Assembly (NCBI RefSeq): GCF_964340395.1
Contig: NC_135562.1
Location: 18,238,985-18,300,984 of the forward strand
DNA from: Glandiceps talaboti
Lineage: Eukaryota > Hemichordata > Enteropneusta > Spengelidae
Reading direction: 5' to 3'
Length of the DNA stretch: 62,000 nucleotides
Shown here: positions 9,764 through 20,640 of the stretch, in pieces
Numbering within the stretch: position 1 is the first letter of the stretch
Layout of the letters: every line of letters starts with the position of its first letter
Made by a program: the position numbers and the translations under genes
Notes under the pieces: model-generated
Database searches by the model: none
What the model was told of the DNA's origin: nothing
Seen by the model: the letters and a program-made list of their open reading frames with translations, nothing else

Positions 9764-10809
9764 TACATGTACATCGTCTGATATTTTAATTCACAGTGTT
9801 TTTTGTGACCGGCGCCTGTCAGCAGACTCTGCCATTTTTTTCATCATTCCATTTTATTTAAACTTTGTACTTGACATTTCGCAATATTTATAATTCTCAA
9901 CAAAATACCTCAACATGCCTCACTTCGCTCGTACTCAAAGCAGCCCCGCACGTAGTCCTGCTTGCGCGCGTACGGAGGAATTCGGGACTCGATTCTGACA
10001 ATTGTCTCTCCCCCTCCGGTGTTTAGAGTCAAGTCAGTAATACAGACTCGTGCACCCGAGGACTACCCCGCGCGGTATGATCACTGACACTGATGACATG
10101 ATGAGAGAGAACCTTTTCGGATTTACATGTAAAACGGGGAAAGATACGCAAAACATAATGCAAAGTCTGAAGCCAAATTAAAGTTGTAATTATTTTGATT
10201 ATTCTAACTTGCCAAATATTTGCATTTTGGAAAGGCAAGACACGTTCATGTCGTTTAACTTTAATGTGAACTGTCGGCCATATTTAAACTTCAACCGCAT
10301 GCCTGGCATGCCCTTCCTTACGCAAGTTGTCTGAATTCTGGTTCACTGTCATTCCAAATTGCACGACAATATAGAATTAACCACAAGTTACATGTTATCT
10401 GAAAACATCACACTTTTATAGTGGGTCTGAAGTGTGATTTTAGTGAGTACTAAGAACGTCCTGTGTTGATCCTCAAGATACTTGCTGTGGAAAATCGCTC
10501 GGTCGAATGAGGTCACCTTCAACTTCTGGTCGAATCAGGATAGAGTATGCAAATGAGGATGTTGCGGATTGGCTGATGATGTAGAAGGGTGCAGAATTGG
10601 ATTTGAAGTTTACAACCCTGTTTCGAACAAACGCTTGTCATTTGGGCGCCCAATGCGTAGAATTATTACTATAGCACATATTACATTGCTTGTTTGACGT
10701 CAATAGTGTCTTTTGAAAAGTGGCAGTTTACTTAAAGTCTCGTCGACTGATTTCCAATATGGCGTCGGTCATTATGCTCATTAACATATTCATTTTCTTT
10801 TCAAATTAC
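9764..10809. other. non-coding, somewhat richer in CpG
   Basis: The interval 9900-10080 has more CpG than its surroundings (gctcgtactc, gcgcgcgtacgg), possibly a small promoter or an old repeat. No exon is recognisable. Confidence 0.35.
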
Positions 10810-11065
10810 AAAAAAAAAATCATAAAAAATAAAAATGAGGATGTGCTGACTTGAAATTAACAAATCTGAGTAAGCTACCCCCTGCGCATCAACACGCCAG
10901 ATATCAAAGCAATCTAATAAGAGGTTTTCAAGGAGTTGATGAAAATGACATTTTATGAAAAAAAATCATAAAAAATTGAAAATGGCACAGATCAACTTGG
11001 CATGAACAAATCTGAATAACCTCCCCCCAGGGAACATGCACACCAAATATCGAAGAATTCCGACT
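10810..11065 (+). repeat. imperfect two-copy tandem repeat
   Basis: Two copies (about 10810-10925 and 10960-11065) share 'aaaaaatcataaaaaa', 'acaaatctga.taa.c', a C-run and 'acatg/cacgcc..atatc.aa'. The second copy overlaps the start of the inverted arm at 11001. Confidence 0.5.
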
Positions 11066-11445
11066 GTCACTTATGGAGTAGATAGTAAAAATATAAAAGT
11101 TTGACGGACACCTATGATTCACTCTACTCTCTATACCTCAATACCCACCTATACCTAAAGCTACGCTTTCAGCTTTCGCTGACAGCGGAGCTAACAAAGT
11201 TCGCTTATTGAGCTTGTGTGACATTGTGTGATCGTCCCTACGGCAGCCGTTCAAGACGGAACCCGTTTCTCTGAAGCCATAGCTGAAATGCTTCAAGCTT
11301 ACAAAGAATGAACGATATCAGTGTCTAACGTCAAGTACATGCTAAAAACAACAGAAAACACGAAGGGCAAAATCAGCCGAAGGTTCCCCTACAAAATTGC
11401 GCTTTAGCAATCACTCGTTATTGGTTATTATATTTCACCAGTATA

Positions 11446-12186
11446 GTGATGGTGCAAATGGAGAGATCTAATTGGTCTAGACATCAAACCAGCACGTCTA
11501 AAATGAGTGATAATGAACAGTTGGCACACGTCCAAATTTTGATGTTTACAAAATTAGAAGTTCATATGATGTCGTCTTCTTCAAGTACCGGCGTAAGTCC
11601 AAGTGGTAGCGACCTTTGCGAACTGTCTGAAGAAGATTACCTCAATGAAACTGAACAATTCGTACCATCAAACAAGCAACGTTTTGTAGTCTTCAATTAA
11701 GAAGAATTGGATGAAATCGAGAGTTTAAAAGACGAAAAGAGCACCAACAAACCAGACTGGATGGGGAGTATGGATTCTCGAGATCTCTGAAAGGTACGTT
11801 ACACGAATACACCCGAACTCGGACGTAAACATTGGTTTGATTTATTTTTATATTAATCAATTTTTAACGACGGTACTGGGAAATTAATCGACAACTTGTT
11901 TCTCTCTATTTTATTCAGAATGGCTTGAAATCAATGGGAAGAGTCCCGACTTTGAAAACGTTCCGGTACAAGATCTGAATGAAATGCTACGACAATTTTA
12001 CGTAGAAATATGCAGAGCCAAGATAGCAAGCGGTACGGGTGGTCGAGTCTGAGTGACATACGAGCGGCAATAAATCGCCATCTAAATTCGCCACAGTTCC
12101 ACAGAAATATCAACGTAATGCAAGATAGAGAATTAAATTCATCTAACAACACGTCCAAATGCCTCCTGATCATGAAGCAGTTGACA
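11446..12186 (+). pseudogene. Crypton/KIAA1958-like (DUF3504-type) protein, decayed, two exons
   Basis: The reading frame has a Ser-rich start then LCELSEEDYLNETEQF. After a TAA at 11698 it continues EELDEIESLKDEKSTNK, typical of the N-terminal DNA-binding region of Crypton-derived proteins (the KIAA1958, QRICH1 and ZMYM group). One extra C after about 11747 shifts the frame; allowing for it, an open stretch reaches the donor at 11795. The next exon (acceptor ttttattcag, 11919) gives DLNEMLRQFYVEI. A further 1-base shift near 12020 precedes SLSDIRAAINRHL. The fragment ends near 12186, and the C-terminal tyrosine-recombinase catalytic part is not present. Family recognition is from these motifs; loss of function is clear from the stop and two shifts. 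Confidence 0.7.
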
Positions 12187-12418
12187 TAAACCCATCTGCA
12201 CTGCAGACTTGAATAAATTGCGCGGGCGATTTAGCAATCACTTGTTATTGATTAATAGTGATCAGGTCATTTCTGGACTCCTTGGAAAAGACGGTGATGG
12301 AGATGACGACTTAACAACATCTCATTAACTAAGCATTGCACATCTGATGGGTTAAGAATGAACCGTGGGGGAGAAAAAGACAAAGAGAATGGAAGAAGAA
12401 TAGTAAGATTCAGAGTGA

Positions 12419-12593
12419 ACACAACCGCGGGGGGGGGGGAGAAAAAGACAAACAGAATATTAAGAAGAGTCGTAAGATTCAGAGTGAACACTTTCAGACA
12501 TCAAACTTAACGATGGAATCTAAAAGACATTTCACTGCAACCAAGACAACAAATTTAACCCGGAATAAAAAAAGAAGCACCCCCCCCCCCCCC
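12419..12593. repeat. two homopolymer tracts and a ~90-bp duplication
   Basis: A G-run near 12427-12438 and a C-run near 12580-12593 flank low-complexity sequence. The block 'gggggagaaaaagacaaa..agaat..aagaagaat.gtaagattcagagtgaacac' occurs twice (12364-12424 and 12429-12492). Confidence 0.6.
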
Positions 12594-13240
12594 ATGACAA
12601 TATAGATTTATAGCTGATGCCGTGCCTACATCAACTGGTTCTGTTTCGGATTGTTTTCCAGACTGCAAGAATTGATACTACTGACTTATTTAGTACCAGT
12701 TGATGTCACAACTTCGGATCATCATGATCATGCTATGACACTTTGCGTATTGTATAGTGTATCTCTATATTATGACTACGTATACACACACCCAGTCTCA
12801 ATCAGTCACTTTGTTACCAAAACTCCCCGGGATAGCAGCAGTCGGCGAATATGTACATGAACATATAACAGGAAATGTGGGTAAGATTGAAATAGGGATA
12901 TATTAAAGTTCCTAACACGGATCGAGTCTGAATGTAGAAAGTTCAAATCACATTGTAAACGCCTGTGGATTGTACCGATGAATTATTGCATTATAACCCG
13001 AGGTGGGTAAGTCTACAGCACTCACAATCATAGCAAGTGATTAACATTTTAGCTCCGCTGTCAGCGAAAGCTGAAAGCGTAGCTTTAGGTATAGGTTGTA
13101 TAGAGTATAGAGAGTAGAGTGAATCATAGGTGTCCGTCAAACTTTTATATTTTCATTATCTTATCCGAAAGTGACAGTCAGAATTCTTCGATATTTGGTG
13201 TGCATGTTCCCTGGGGGGAGGCTATTCAGATTTGTTCATG

Positions 13241-13809
13241 TCCCTTTTATCTAATCCTTTCGTATGACAAGGAGTACAGACTTAGGTTTTATTTCCTCTA
13301 TATTAAACAATTGCAAAACTCTGGAGATGTACTGTATATCATGGCGATACGGTGAATACGATCCTATACGGTAGATATAAAGTCTACTAAAATTGTGTGC
13401 TGACATGTATCCTATACAACCAACGCTTGATGTCTTTTAGCTTTAATGATTCATTGGAATAATTAAAGGTTTTTAGGTAATTAAGTAATAATGTAAGCTT
13501 CAGATGTCCGATTCCTCCTAAACTTAGGTGCATATACTGATAACAATGAAACATAGTGTCATATAAAGCTTGATGAAGGTTTTTACTTGAAAGGATACTA
13601 GGATTTTTGTCATTCGGCTGAAAAATGCAGTCATCAAATTCCCTTTCATTTGGTACATTCATTGATGATAACGAAGTCTGCAAATGTAGCTATACATTTT
13701 AATGAGTAATTTGCATGATTAAGGTGTTTTGGGTAATTTGGCAACATGTATATTCAAAAGCTGCACATGTAACTGTAATAACAAGTCTTCATCGAAGACA
13801 TATCCCCCA
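13241..13809. other. non-coding, nothing recognised
   Basis: No supported gene. A 98-codon minus-strand ORF (13387-13683) has no domain and no splice or promoter context. Confidence 0.4.
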
Positions 13810-14022
13810 ACATTTAAACTTTTTTTCTTTCTTTTTTTAATTTAAATTTTTATTACTGAAAGGATACAAAAAAACACAAGACAAAGGAAGACAAAGAAGG
13901 AAAAAGTCAAAAAACTGCAACAAAAGAAACGAGAAGAACCTAGCCCAGTATTGCAATATACATTACATTTAGATGCAATCAAGGTAGATGAACAGAAAAA
14001 ATAGAGTTGACAACAAGATATA

Positions 14023-17000
14023 TTACAAATATTTCTCAAGGCTATCAATTATCTTTTTTGTCTTTGGTTCGTAGGCATAACACTCTAGCAGCTTCTTATA
14101 GTTCTTGAATTTTTCAGCATGGACAGTGATCATTGGTTCAACTTTGTTCACTTTGCAACTAAAAATATATCTCTTAGTCAATAAACAGATAATATTCCAA
14201 CTGTAGACATTAGGGTTTGTGCTAATAATACCTAACAATATTTCTTTTTCTGAAAAAGTCGTATTGCAAAGATTAAATACAAAGTTCCAGACCCGTTTAA
14301 CAATTTGGCAATCATAAAATATATGTCTCAAAGTTTCAGTTTCTAAGTTACAGAAGGTACATCTCTCGTGATCAAGGAGTTTTCGAAGGAAAAGAAATCT
14401 ATTTGTACAAATTATGCGATTGAGCATTTTGTATTGAAAAGATTGAAGCGATACATCATCTGTAATTTTTTTAATCAATGCAAAGTAATCCCAAAATTCA
14501 TCTTTAGATATATTAAATATCTCACACCACTTCTCCATACATTTCTGGGACTTTGTCTTATTTTTTACATTATTATCTAAAAACGTTGTGTACATAGTTT
14601 TACAAATCTTGTCTGTAGTAATAGTGTTATGTTGAAAAGTGTTTTGAGATTCAGAGGATAGTGTAATTTTCCTTTTCCATGCTATTGGAATTGTATCAAT
14701 AATGCCATGGAATGTCAAAAAATCAACAGGTAATCCATATTTTGTACAGAAATTAGTGAAAGATAAAAACTTGCCTTCTTCATCTAACAGGTCACTAATT
14801 TGATTAACTCCTTTGTTTGCCCATGATCTATAGTATACAACATTACCATTAATTTTAATATAAGGGTTTAGCCATAAGACTTGATTCAAGTAATCGGCGG
14901 TATTTTTTGGAAAATAAGAGACCTCAGACCAGTTTTCTAGGACCTCTCGCCAAAAGACATTGTCCTTAAATTTGCGAGCGGTTACAATTTTAATCTGCTG
15001 ACTATTATAAAATCTCAAATAACTAGTATCCAAGCCTAACATGGAAGTGAAAAGACATTTCCATGAACTCTTATTCTTAGGATTAAAAACTTTTTGAAGC
15101 CAGGAATGCTTTAAGGCCTTCTGATATGTTGACAGGTGCACCATGTTTAAGCCACCATCTATTACCTTCAAACAAAGTCTATTTCTATTGATTTTATCAC
15201 CGCCACCATTCCAGATAAATTTGTAAAACAACGAGTTTAATGTAGAGATTTGTACACTTGTTAGATTTGGCAACACAGATAGGCAGTGAGTAAGTTTCGG
15301 CAATGCCATTGTTTTAATGACGGTAATTTTCCCAAATAGGGTCAAAGGACGCTTGGACCAGGTTATTAATAGTATCTCAATTTCTGAAATTTTAGGATCG
15401 TAGTTCAACTTGGATATATCATTTAAATCCACGTCAAAAGTACAGCCAAGCACCTCGAAAGGGTGATCAATCCATTGTAATTTTTTCTCTGGCAGCATAA
15501 CCTTCTTACTATGACTAGAAGCCCCTATCCAAATTATTTTTGTCTTCTCGCTGTTAACCCTCAGGCCAGAGACATTGGTGAACCTGTCAAGAATATCTAG
15601 CACCCTGGCAAGGCTTTGCTCTGTCCCATCAAGAAAAAGGAAAGCGTCGTCTGCATACTGACCAAGGAGAACATCAATATTATATAAACTGATACCGCGG
15701 ACATCAGGGTCGTTTTTAAAGGCAATGGCTAACAACTCTGCAATAATAATGAATAAATAGGGTGACAGGGGATCCCCTTGTCTTACTCCTCTGCTTAAAT
15801 TGAAAAATTGAGAGAAGTAGCCATTGTTTAAGATACAACTACTGGATTCACTATAAAAAGTAGCAACCCACTTCCTTATCCCTTCCCCAAAATTAAAGAA
15901 CTTCAGAGCATTATCAATAGTTGCCCATTCAATCGAATCAAAAGCCTTTTCGAAATCTATCAGTACAAGCATACCGTGAATATTCTGAACTTTGGTTTGG
16001 TTTAACACATCATAAACAAGACGAGTGTTTTCTCCGATAAAGCGACCTTTGATAAAACCTTTTTGGTCCGAACTTATTATATCATCCAGTACACTTTTGA
16101 TACGTGCGGCAATTGATGAAGCAGCGAGCTTATAATCTGTATTTAATAAAGTGATTGGTCTCCAATTCTTGATATTAAGCCTGTTTTTTCCTGGCTTTGG
16201 AATACAGGTAATTACCCCTCTACGTTGAGAAATAGAAAAATTTCCATTTCGAAAAGACTCGTTTATACATCTAACAATTAAACGACCAATATTACTCCAG
16301 AAGAGTTTATAGAATTCTGGGGGAAACCCATCACAACCAGGGGTTTTACCGTTTTCCATGTTTTTTAGTACATTACTGCATTCGTCATAAGAGATTACAC
16401 CGTCTAAAATTGAACTCTGGTCATCCGACAGCTTATTGATATCATTACTATTAAAATCCCTCATAAACGATGAAACTGATTCCGTAGTGCCACGACTGGT
16501 ATAGAGATTCTTATAGAAATTTGTAGCTTCAGCAAGAATCTTTTCTTGCTCTGTTAAAACTAAACCATTATTATCAGTCAACTTTTCCATCGTTTTGTTA
16601 ACATATCGACGTTTTTCTAAATTGCAAAAGTATTTCGTTGGTTTTTCACCATGCTGAACCCATCGGGCTTTAGAACGAAGGAGTACTCCCTTCATATGAT
16701 GTTCATGTAAAGATTCTAATTCTAGTTTTTTCGTTTCAAGTTCACCAATGTTTTCCTGATTTTGCTGGCATTGTACCTCAAGGCTATCAATTTCTTTTTC
16801 TAGCTCAGCTGTTCTTTTATTGCGTTTCCTTTTTTGTCTAGCAGTATACTGAATAATGGCACCGCGGATTTTCAATTTCATTGTTTCCCATAACAACTGG
16901 TCGCTAATAGAAAACTCAGTAAAATCGACCTCTGCACTGTCGACATTACCATTGATAGAATACTCATTTAAAGTTTCATGAATAATAGTCTTTACCATAA

Positions 17001-17844
17001 CAACATAATCTTTATCTGTAATAAGACTGGTATTCCATTTCCAGAACCCTTTGCCTCTATCTGTTTTAAAAAGATTAAGGTTGAGAATAACCAAGGAGTG
17101 GTCTGTGCGGTAACCAGATTTGATACCACAGTTGGTAGTCCTAGCTTCTAGATCGGGAGTGATGAGAAAATAGTCAAGACGTCCCTGTTTTAGGGAACGT
17201 TTCTGACGCCAGGTGTAACAACGCTTCTCAGGGTTCAGCGAGCGCCAGATGTCCACTAAATAATATTCATTAATTAACCCGTCAAATGACCGTTTTGCAT
17301 TTGGATTGTTTGCATTCATGTAACCCATTGTGTCCAACTGATAATCACGTACAACGTTCCAGTCACCGCCACACAGGACGGATTCATTACCCATATCATC
17401 AATAAAATTACGCAAATGATTTACAAAATCGGGATCGTCCACATTTGGGGCATAAATATTAGCTAAAGTACACCTATTTTCACCAACAGACATATCGACT
17501 ACAATTACTCTACCATCAGAATCCCTAGAGGTTCTGTGAATGTTGTATTCAAAGGAATTATTAAATAGTATGGCGACTCCTCCTTTCTGACCAGAGACAG
17601 AATTTATCTCGCAATGTAAACCCCATTCAATTCTCCAAATATTTTCCTGGCCAGGAGGACAATGTATTTCTTGCAGAAAAATAATGGAAATGTCTTTACT
17701 TCTTAACCAGTCAAAAACATCCCTTCTTTTTTTTGCGTTGTTTAAACCCCTTACATTAAGGGAAGCTACTGAAAAAGGTTTTAGCATAAAGTACAGAGAA
17801 GGTCGATAAAGTTTGCATAATTGTGGGTTAGGAAGAGCAAGCAC
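14023..17844 (-). CDS. LINE ORF2 protein: endonuclease and reverse transcriptase, intact
   Basis: This 1273-codon ORF nicks target DNA and copies the element RNA at the nick. An APE-type endonuclease occupies about residues 25-255, with LNVRGLNNAKKRR, FLQEIH, GGDWNVV near 161 and YRTDHSLV near 246. A coiled-coil-like basic/acidic linker spans about 340-400. The reverse transcriptase follows, with LIDFEKAFDS near 630 and the catalytic YADD near 728. The C-terminus carries a CCHC-like motif, CTFCNLETETLRHIFYDC, near 1161-1178. The length matches L1/Tx1 ORF2 proteins, and no stop or frameshift is visible. Endonuclease and polymerase acidic residues appear preserved, so the protein could be functional. 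Clade placement (L1 versus Tx1-like) is from motif style and not from a tree. Confidence 0.93.
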   Translation of the reverse strand: MLALPNPQLCKLYRPSLYFMLKPFSVASLNVRGLNNAKKRRDVFDWLRSKDISIIFLQEIHCPPGQENIWRIEWGLHCEINSVSGQKGGVAILFNNSFEYNIHRTSRDSDGRVIVVDMSVGENRCTLANIYAPNVDDPDFVNHLRNFIDDMGNESVLCGGDWNVVRDYQLDTMGYMNANNPNAKRSFDGLINEYYLVDIWRSLNPEKRCYTWRQKRSLKQGRLDYFLITPDLEARTTNCGIKSGYRTDHSLVILNLNLFKTDRGKGFWKWNTSLITDKDYVVMVKTIIHETLNEYSINGNVDSAEVDFTEFSISDQLLWETMKLKIRGAIIQYTARQKRKRNKRTAELEKEIDSLEVQCQQNQENIGELETKKLELESLHEHHMKGVLLRSKARWVQHGEKPTKYFCNLEKRRYVNKTMEKLTDNNGLVLTEQEKILAEATNFYKNLYTSRGTTESVSSFMRDFNSNDINKLSDDQSSILDGVISYDECSNVLKNMENGKTPGCDGFPPEFYKLFWSNIGRLIVRCINESFRNGNFSISQRRGVITCIPKPGKNRLNIKNWRPITLLNTDYKLAASSIAARIKSVLDDIISSDQKGFIKGRFIGENTRLVYDVLNQTKVQNIHGMLVLIDFEKAFDSIEWATIDNALKFFNFGEGIRKWVATFYSESSSCILNNGYFSQFFNLSRGVRQGDPLSPYLFIIIAELLAIAFKNDPDVRGISLYNIDVLLGQYADDAFLFLDGTEQSLARVLDILDRFTNVSGLRVNSEKTKIIWIGASSHSKKVMLPEKKLQWIDHPFEVLGCTFDVDLNDISKLNYDPKISEIEILLITWSKRPLTLFGKITVIKTMALPKLTHCLSVLPNLTSVQISTLNSLFYKFIWNGGGDKINRNRLCLKVIDGGLNMVHLSTYQKALKHSWLQKVFNPKNKSSWKCLFTSMLGLDTSYLRFYNSQQIKIVTARKFKDNVFWREVLENWSEVSYFPKNTADYLNQVLWLNPYIKINGNVVYYRSWANKGVNQISDLLDEEGKFLSFTNFCTKYGLPVDFLTFHGIIDTIPIAWKRKITLSSESQNTFQHNTITTDKICKTMYTTFLDNNVKNKTKSQKCMEKWCEIFNISKDEFWDYFALIKKITDDVSLQSFQYKMLNRIICTNRFLFLRKLLDHERCTFCNLETETLRHIFYDCQIVKRVWNFVFNLCNTTFSEKEILLGIISTNPNVYSWNIICLLTKRYIFSCKVNKVEPMITVHAEKFKNYKKLLECYAYEPKTKKIIDSLEKYL

Positions 17845-18129
17845 GGAAAAGACAGCAAGAGAAAATGAGAATCAACAAGACACGAGGAAAAAAGAGCAAC
17901 AAAAGAGGAAAAAGCAAAAACGGAAAAAATGTGAAAAAACATCCCGAAACAAAAACAGGGGAGGCACACAAAAAAACAAAACCAAAAAAACGACTAGGAG
18001 AAGCACAGAAACGCCCTGGCAAACATATATAAGCGAATGACGTTTAAGACCATTCTGGTTTACGAGAAAAAAAGGTCATGTTAACTAAAGCGATAAAGCT
18101 CGACTTATCTAAAGTGTCAATTTCAAGTT

Positions 18130-18549
18130 CTACTTGACCAAAGTGTCAATTTCTATGAATTTCACCGGTGAACTCGATCCGGTCTTCTTTGCAAAAGTCA
18201 CACCATTTGTTGTCCACGCACTGTGCCATTTCTTGTCTTTGACCATTTTCCTGGCGGCATAAAACACCGCAGCATTTTCTTTAGTGAGATTTTCGGACAC
18301 GAACAGACGTTTCGATCCGTCTGGTAGGCCGATTTCAGTTACGTTCACATCTTTCAACTTTACACGTGCCTTGTATACCAATCTTGCCAAATGACACGAT
18401 TTGAATTTAACCAGTAAAACAGGCAAACCTTGACTCTTTTTCTTTAACTGGTGGCAGACATCAAAGTCATGTTCTACGGTATTAACACCAATGGCTGAAC
18501 AGATCTTCATTGCACACTCAGTGCACTTTTTAACAGACTGGTCCGGCAC
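18130..18549 (-). CDS. LINE ORF1 protein, C-terminal part only
   Basis: About 139 codons remain. They resemble the RNA-binding and C-terminal domains of L1/Tx1 ORF1 proteins, which coat the element RNA: DVCHQLKKKSQGLPVLLVKF, YKARVKLKD, then LFVSENLTKENAAVFYAARK. The N-terminal part was lost by 5' truncation. The frame runs past 18549 into flanking DNA, so the first residue is arbitrary. ORF1 lies upstream of ORF2 on the same strand, as in the family. Confidence 0.8.
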   Translation of the reverse strand: MPDQSVKKCTECAMKICSAIGVNTVEHDFDVCHQLKKKSQGLPVLLVKFKSCHLARLVYKARVKLKDVNVTEIGLPDGSKRLFVSENLTKENAAVFYAARKMVKDKKWHSAWTTNGVTFAKKTGSSSPVKFIEIDTLVK

Positions 18550-18561
18550 ACATTTAAACTT

Positions 18562-19482
18562 ACCAATTCGTACTTTGAATCTTTATGATAAAATATGATC
18601 CCATTTGATCTTTACCATGAAGGTTCCTATAGTGATGTGCATTATTAGAATATATAGTATCTGATAAATCAAACATTAAAAAGCTCTCCATGGGCACATT
18701 TAACATTTTTGTTCTTTTGACCCTGAAATCAGTGGTTATGATCAAAGGGTACATTGTTATCTGAAAGGCATCATGGATTTCGTGGAGACATTCAAATGAG
18801 GACACAACTACAAGGCTTCCAGAGAAAATGGAAAACATTTGAATTTTTAATATTTTAGCTGTCTGACCTTAAACGTAAAGGTCAAAGTCAAAGGTCAGGG
18901 CCTCATTAGAAAGCTGTTGATTGGGGAACATGGGTGTAGATAGCCATGAGGTATAAGCTTATGTATTGTGCGTTAAGTGTGTTGTCAAAATGAATGTTTA
19001 TGACAAAAATGGTCGCAACCAGACATTACCGCAAAGGTAATAGAATGAAGTGATGAGCCCATGTGAACTATTATATACCTGATATTTTAACAAGGTTTAG
19101 TACAGATCATCCCACTTATGTCACCTATGCATATGCATTTTAACAACACATTGCCTATATGACATTGAAGTTGAGGGTGCTTCCGGTGTTACTCAGCAAA
19201 ATGTGAATTTTTACAACAAAAATGGTCGCAATTTTGGATGTTATTGCAATAGTCAAGAATTGAAGCAATGTAAACATGCACAGGATAGCTACAGTATTTG
19301 ATGTTTTCTAAAAGTTTGGTTGAAAGTGGCACATGCATATTTTTCACACGGAGGTGGACACGGACAGATGTGTGCATGGTACCTATGGAGTAGCCCCCCT
19401 CTCCCCCCCCCACTTTGCCTTTGGGGGCTTATTTAAAATGGTACTAAAATAAAGTGATGTACATACGTCACCTACAGTACAC
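18562..19482. other. non-coding, nothing recognised
   Basis: Repeated short motifs such as 'aaaatggtcgcaa' near 19005 and 19220 suggest an old degenerate tandem repeat. A C-run lies near 19395-19411. No gene is supported. Confidence 0.4.
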
Positions 19483-20431
19483 AAAATGTTAGACTCTCAC
19501 AATCCTTGGAGCTTTCCATGGCTAAAATTTGAGTTGTTTGTATGTACCGAATATCCTTGTACTGTGCGCCCTCATCGATTACATAGGTCTAACCATTCGT
19601 CGACGTGTTAGTGCAAAGCCGGAGGACTGTTAACACTTGTTCAAATTTAGCCTGATAATGGCTAAGTTGGATGGTCCTTTGAAAGACCACCCAATTTACT
19701 AAATATGAAGTCCATTGGTTGAAACGATTGATGCTTAAATAACAGCATGAACTTTGTAACAAGAGGTCAACCTGTGTTCTTAATCAACTATGCAATAAAA
19801 AGACATTATTACGTTTTCCAATTATGAATAATAAATTCCATAAATTTCAAGTACGCCAAGTAATGCTTCCTGCATTAGATTATATTGAACAACAGATATA
19901 ATTCTTCAACATGGCTTCTGATGCAAACTTACAAGAGGTTATTGAATATGCCAGAATTGAATGTAATGTTCAAAGTTTAAAGGAAAAACAAATGGAAGTT
20001 TTTTCTCGTAGCGCAAACAGTCACTCGACCTAAGAGAACAGTATGTAACAGAGTCTTTCTATAAATCTATTAGGCACACCATTAGTAAATAATTGTAAAA
20101 TTCCATTCCCTATCACTATCAACCTGAAAGTAAACAGTCCGTTTATTTAGTTATATAGTTTTCATATCATGTTGTGAAGGGTCCAAGAATCCCAGACCAT
20201 CTTTGTTCTCAAAGCCCAAAAAACTAAGCCATTATCACGCTAAATTTGAACAAGTGTTAACAGTCCTCGAGCTTCACATTAACACATCAATGAATGGTTA
20301 GACCTATGTGATTGAGGACGCACAGTACAAGGAATTTCGAGTACAATTATACGGTAGATATCGGTTCATACAAAACAACCCAAATTTTAGCTATGTGAAG
20401 CTCCAAGGACAGTAAGAGAGTCTAACAAAAT
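19483..20431. mobile_element. 939-bp DNA transposon-like element with ~180-200-bp inverted repeats
   Basis: Arms 19488-19668 and 20222-20426 are inverted copies. Shared blocks include GTTAGACTCTC at the tips, 'ccttggagctt', 'ccttgtactgtgcg.cctca', 'cataggtctaaccattc' and 'aggactgttaacacttgttc'. A candidate 5-bp duplication AAAAT flanks it (19483-19487, 20427-20431). The loop of about 550 bp has no transposase. It fits a non-autonomous element, and the superfamily cannot be set because the 5-bp duplication is AT-only and could be chance. Confidence 0.68.
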
Positions 20432-20572
20432 GTATGGCATGTTTGATTGATCTGGATTTATACATATAAGGAATAGGGCACTGATGATAGATATCAGTCA
20501 TTCCCATAGCCCTCTCCTCACTCTGCCTAGTGGGAGCAAATAAGGATGGAAACTGTCATAAGAATGAGTATA

Positions 20573-20640
20573 ATAATAATAATGCTTTATTGAAATTTAT
20601 GAAAATATATTACATTTCAAAAACAAAATAACAGTTGAAA
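20573..20640 (-). mobile_element. LINE 3' end on minus strand
   Basis: The plus strand reads 'ataataataataatgcttta ttga'. On the minus strand this is an AATAAA signal followed by a (TTA)n tail, a common LINE 3' terminus. Further 3' UTR may extend rightward, but no coding portion is seen. Confidence 0.4.

Larger units (their letters stand above)
11001..13240. mobile_element. 2.2-kb segment bounded by ~195-bp inverted repeats
   Basis: The left arm 11001-11195 and right arm 13049-13240 are inverted copies of about 85-90% identity by eye. They share 'tgaatcataggtgtccgtca', 'gtgtgcatgttccctggggg' and 'gctccgctgtcagcgaaagc'. Between them lies a Crypton-like coding fragment plus G/C-run sequence. 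Cryptons themselves have no terminal inverted repeats. The arms therefore belong either to a DNA transposon that captured this sequence or to two opposed copies of another repeat. No target duplication was found beyond the arms. Confidence 0.6.
13810..18561 (-). mobile_element. L1/Tx1-like LINE, 4.7 kb, 12-bp target duplication
   Basis: The direct repeat ACATTTAAACTT at 13810-13821 and 18550-18561 bounds the element. On the minus strand it contains the 3' part of ORF1, a 285-bp spacer, a complete ORF2, a short 3' UTR with an AATAAA-type signal and an A-rich tail (a T-rich run at 13822-13850 on the plus strand). The 5' truncation falls inside ORF1, the usual result of incomplete reverse transcription. 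The intact ORF2 and perfect duplication point to a recent insertion. Confidence 0.88.

Noticed and set aside
13387-13683. 98-codon minus-strand ORF downstream of the LINE
   Set aside because: Outside the LINE's target duplication and without recognisable domain or context.
14368-14580. Plus-strand ORFs within the LINE ORF2 region
   Set aside because: Shadows of the intact minus-strand ORF2; the same applies to the plus-strand ORFs at 51264-53630.
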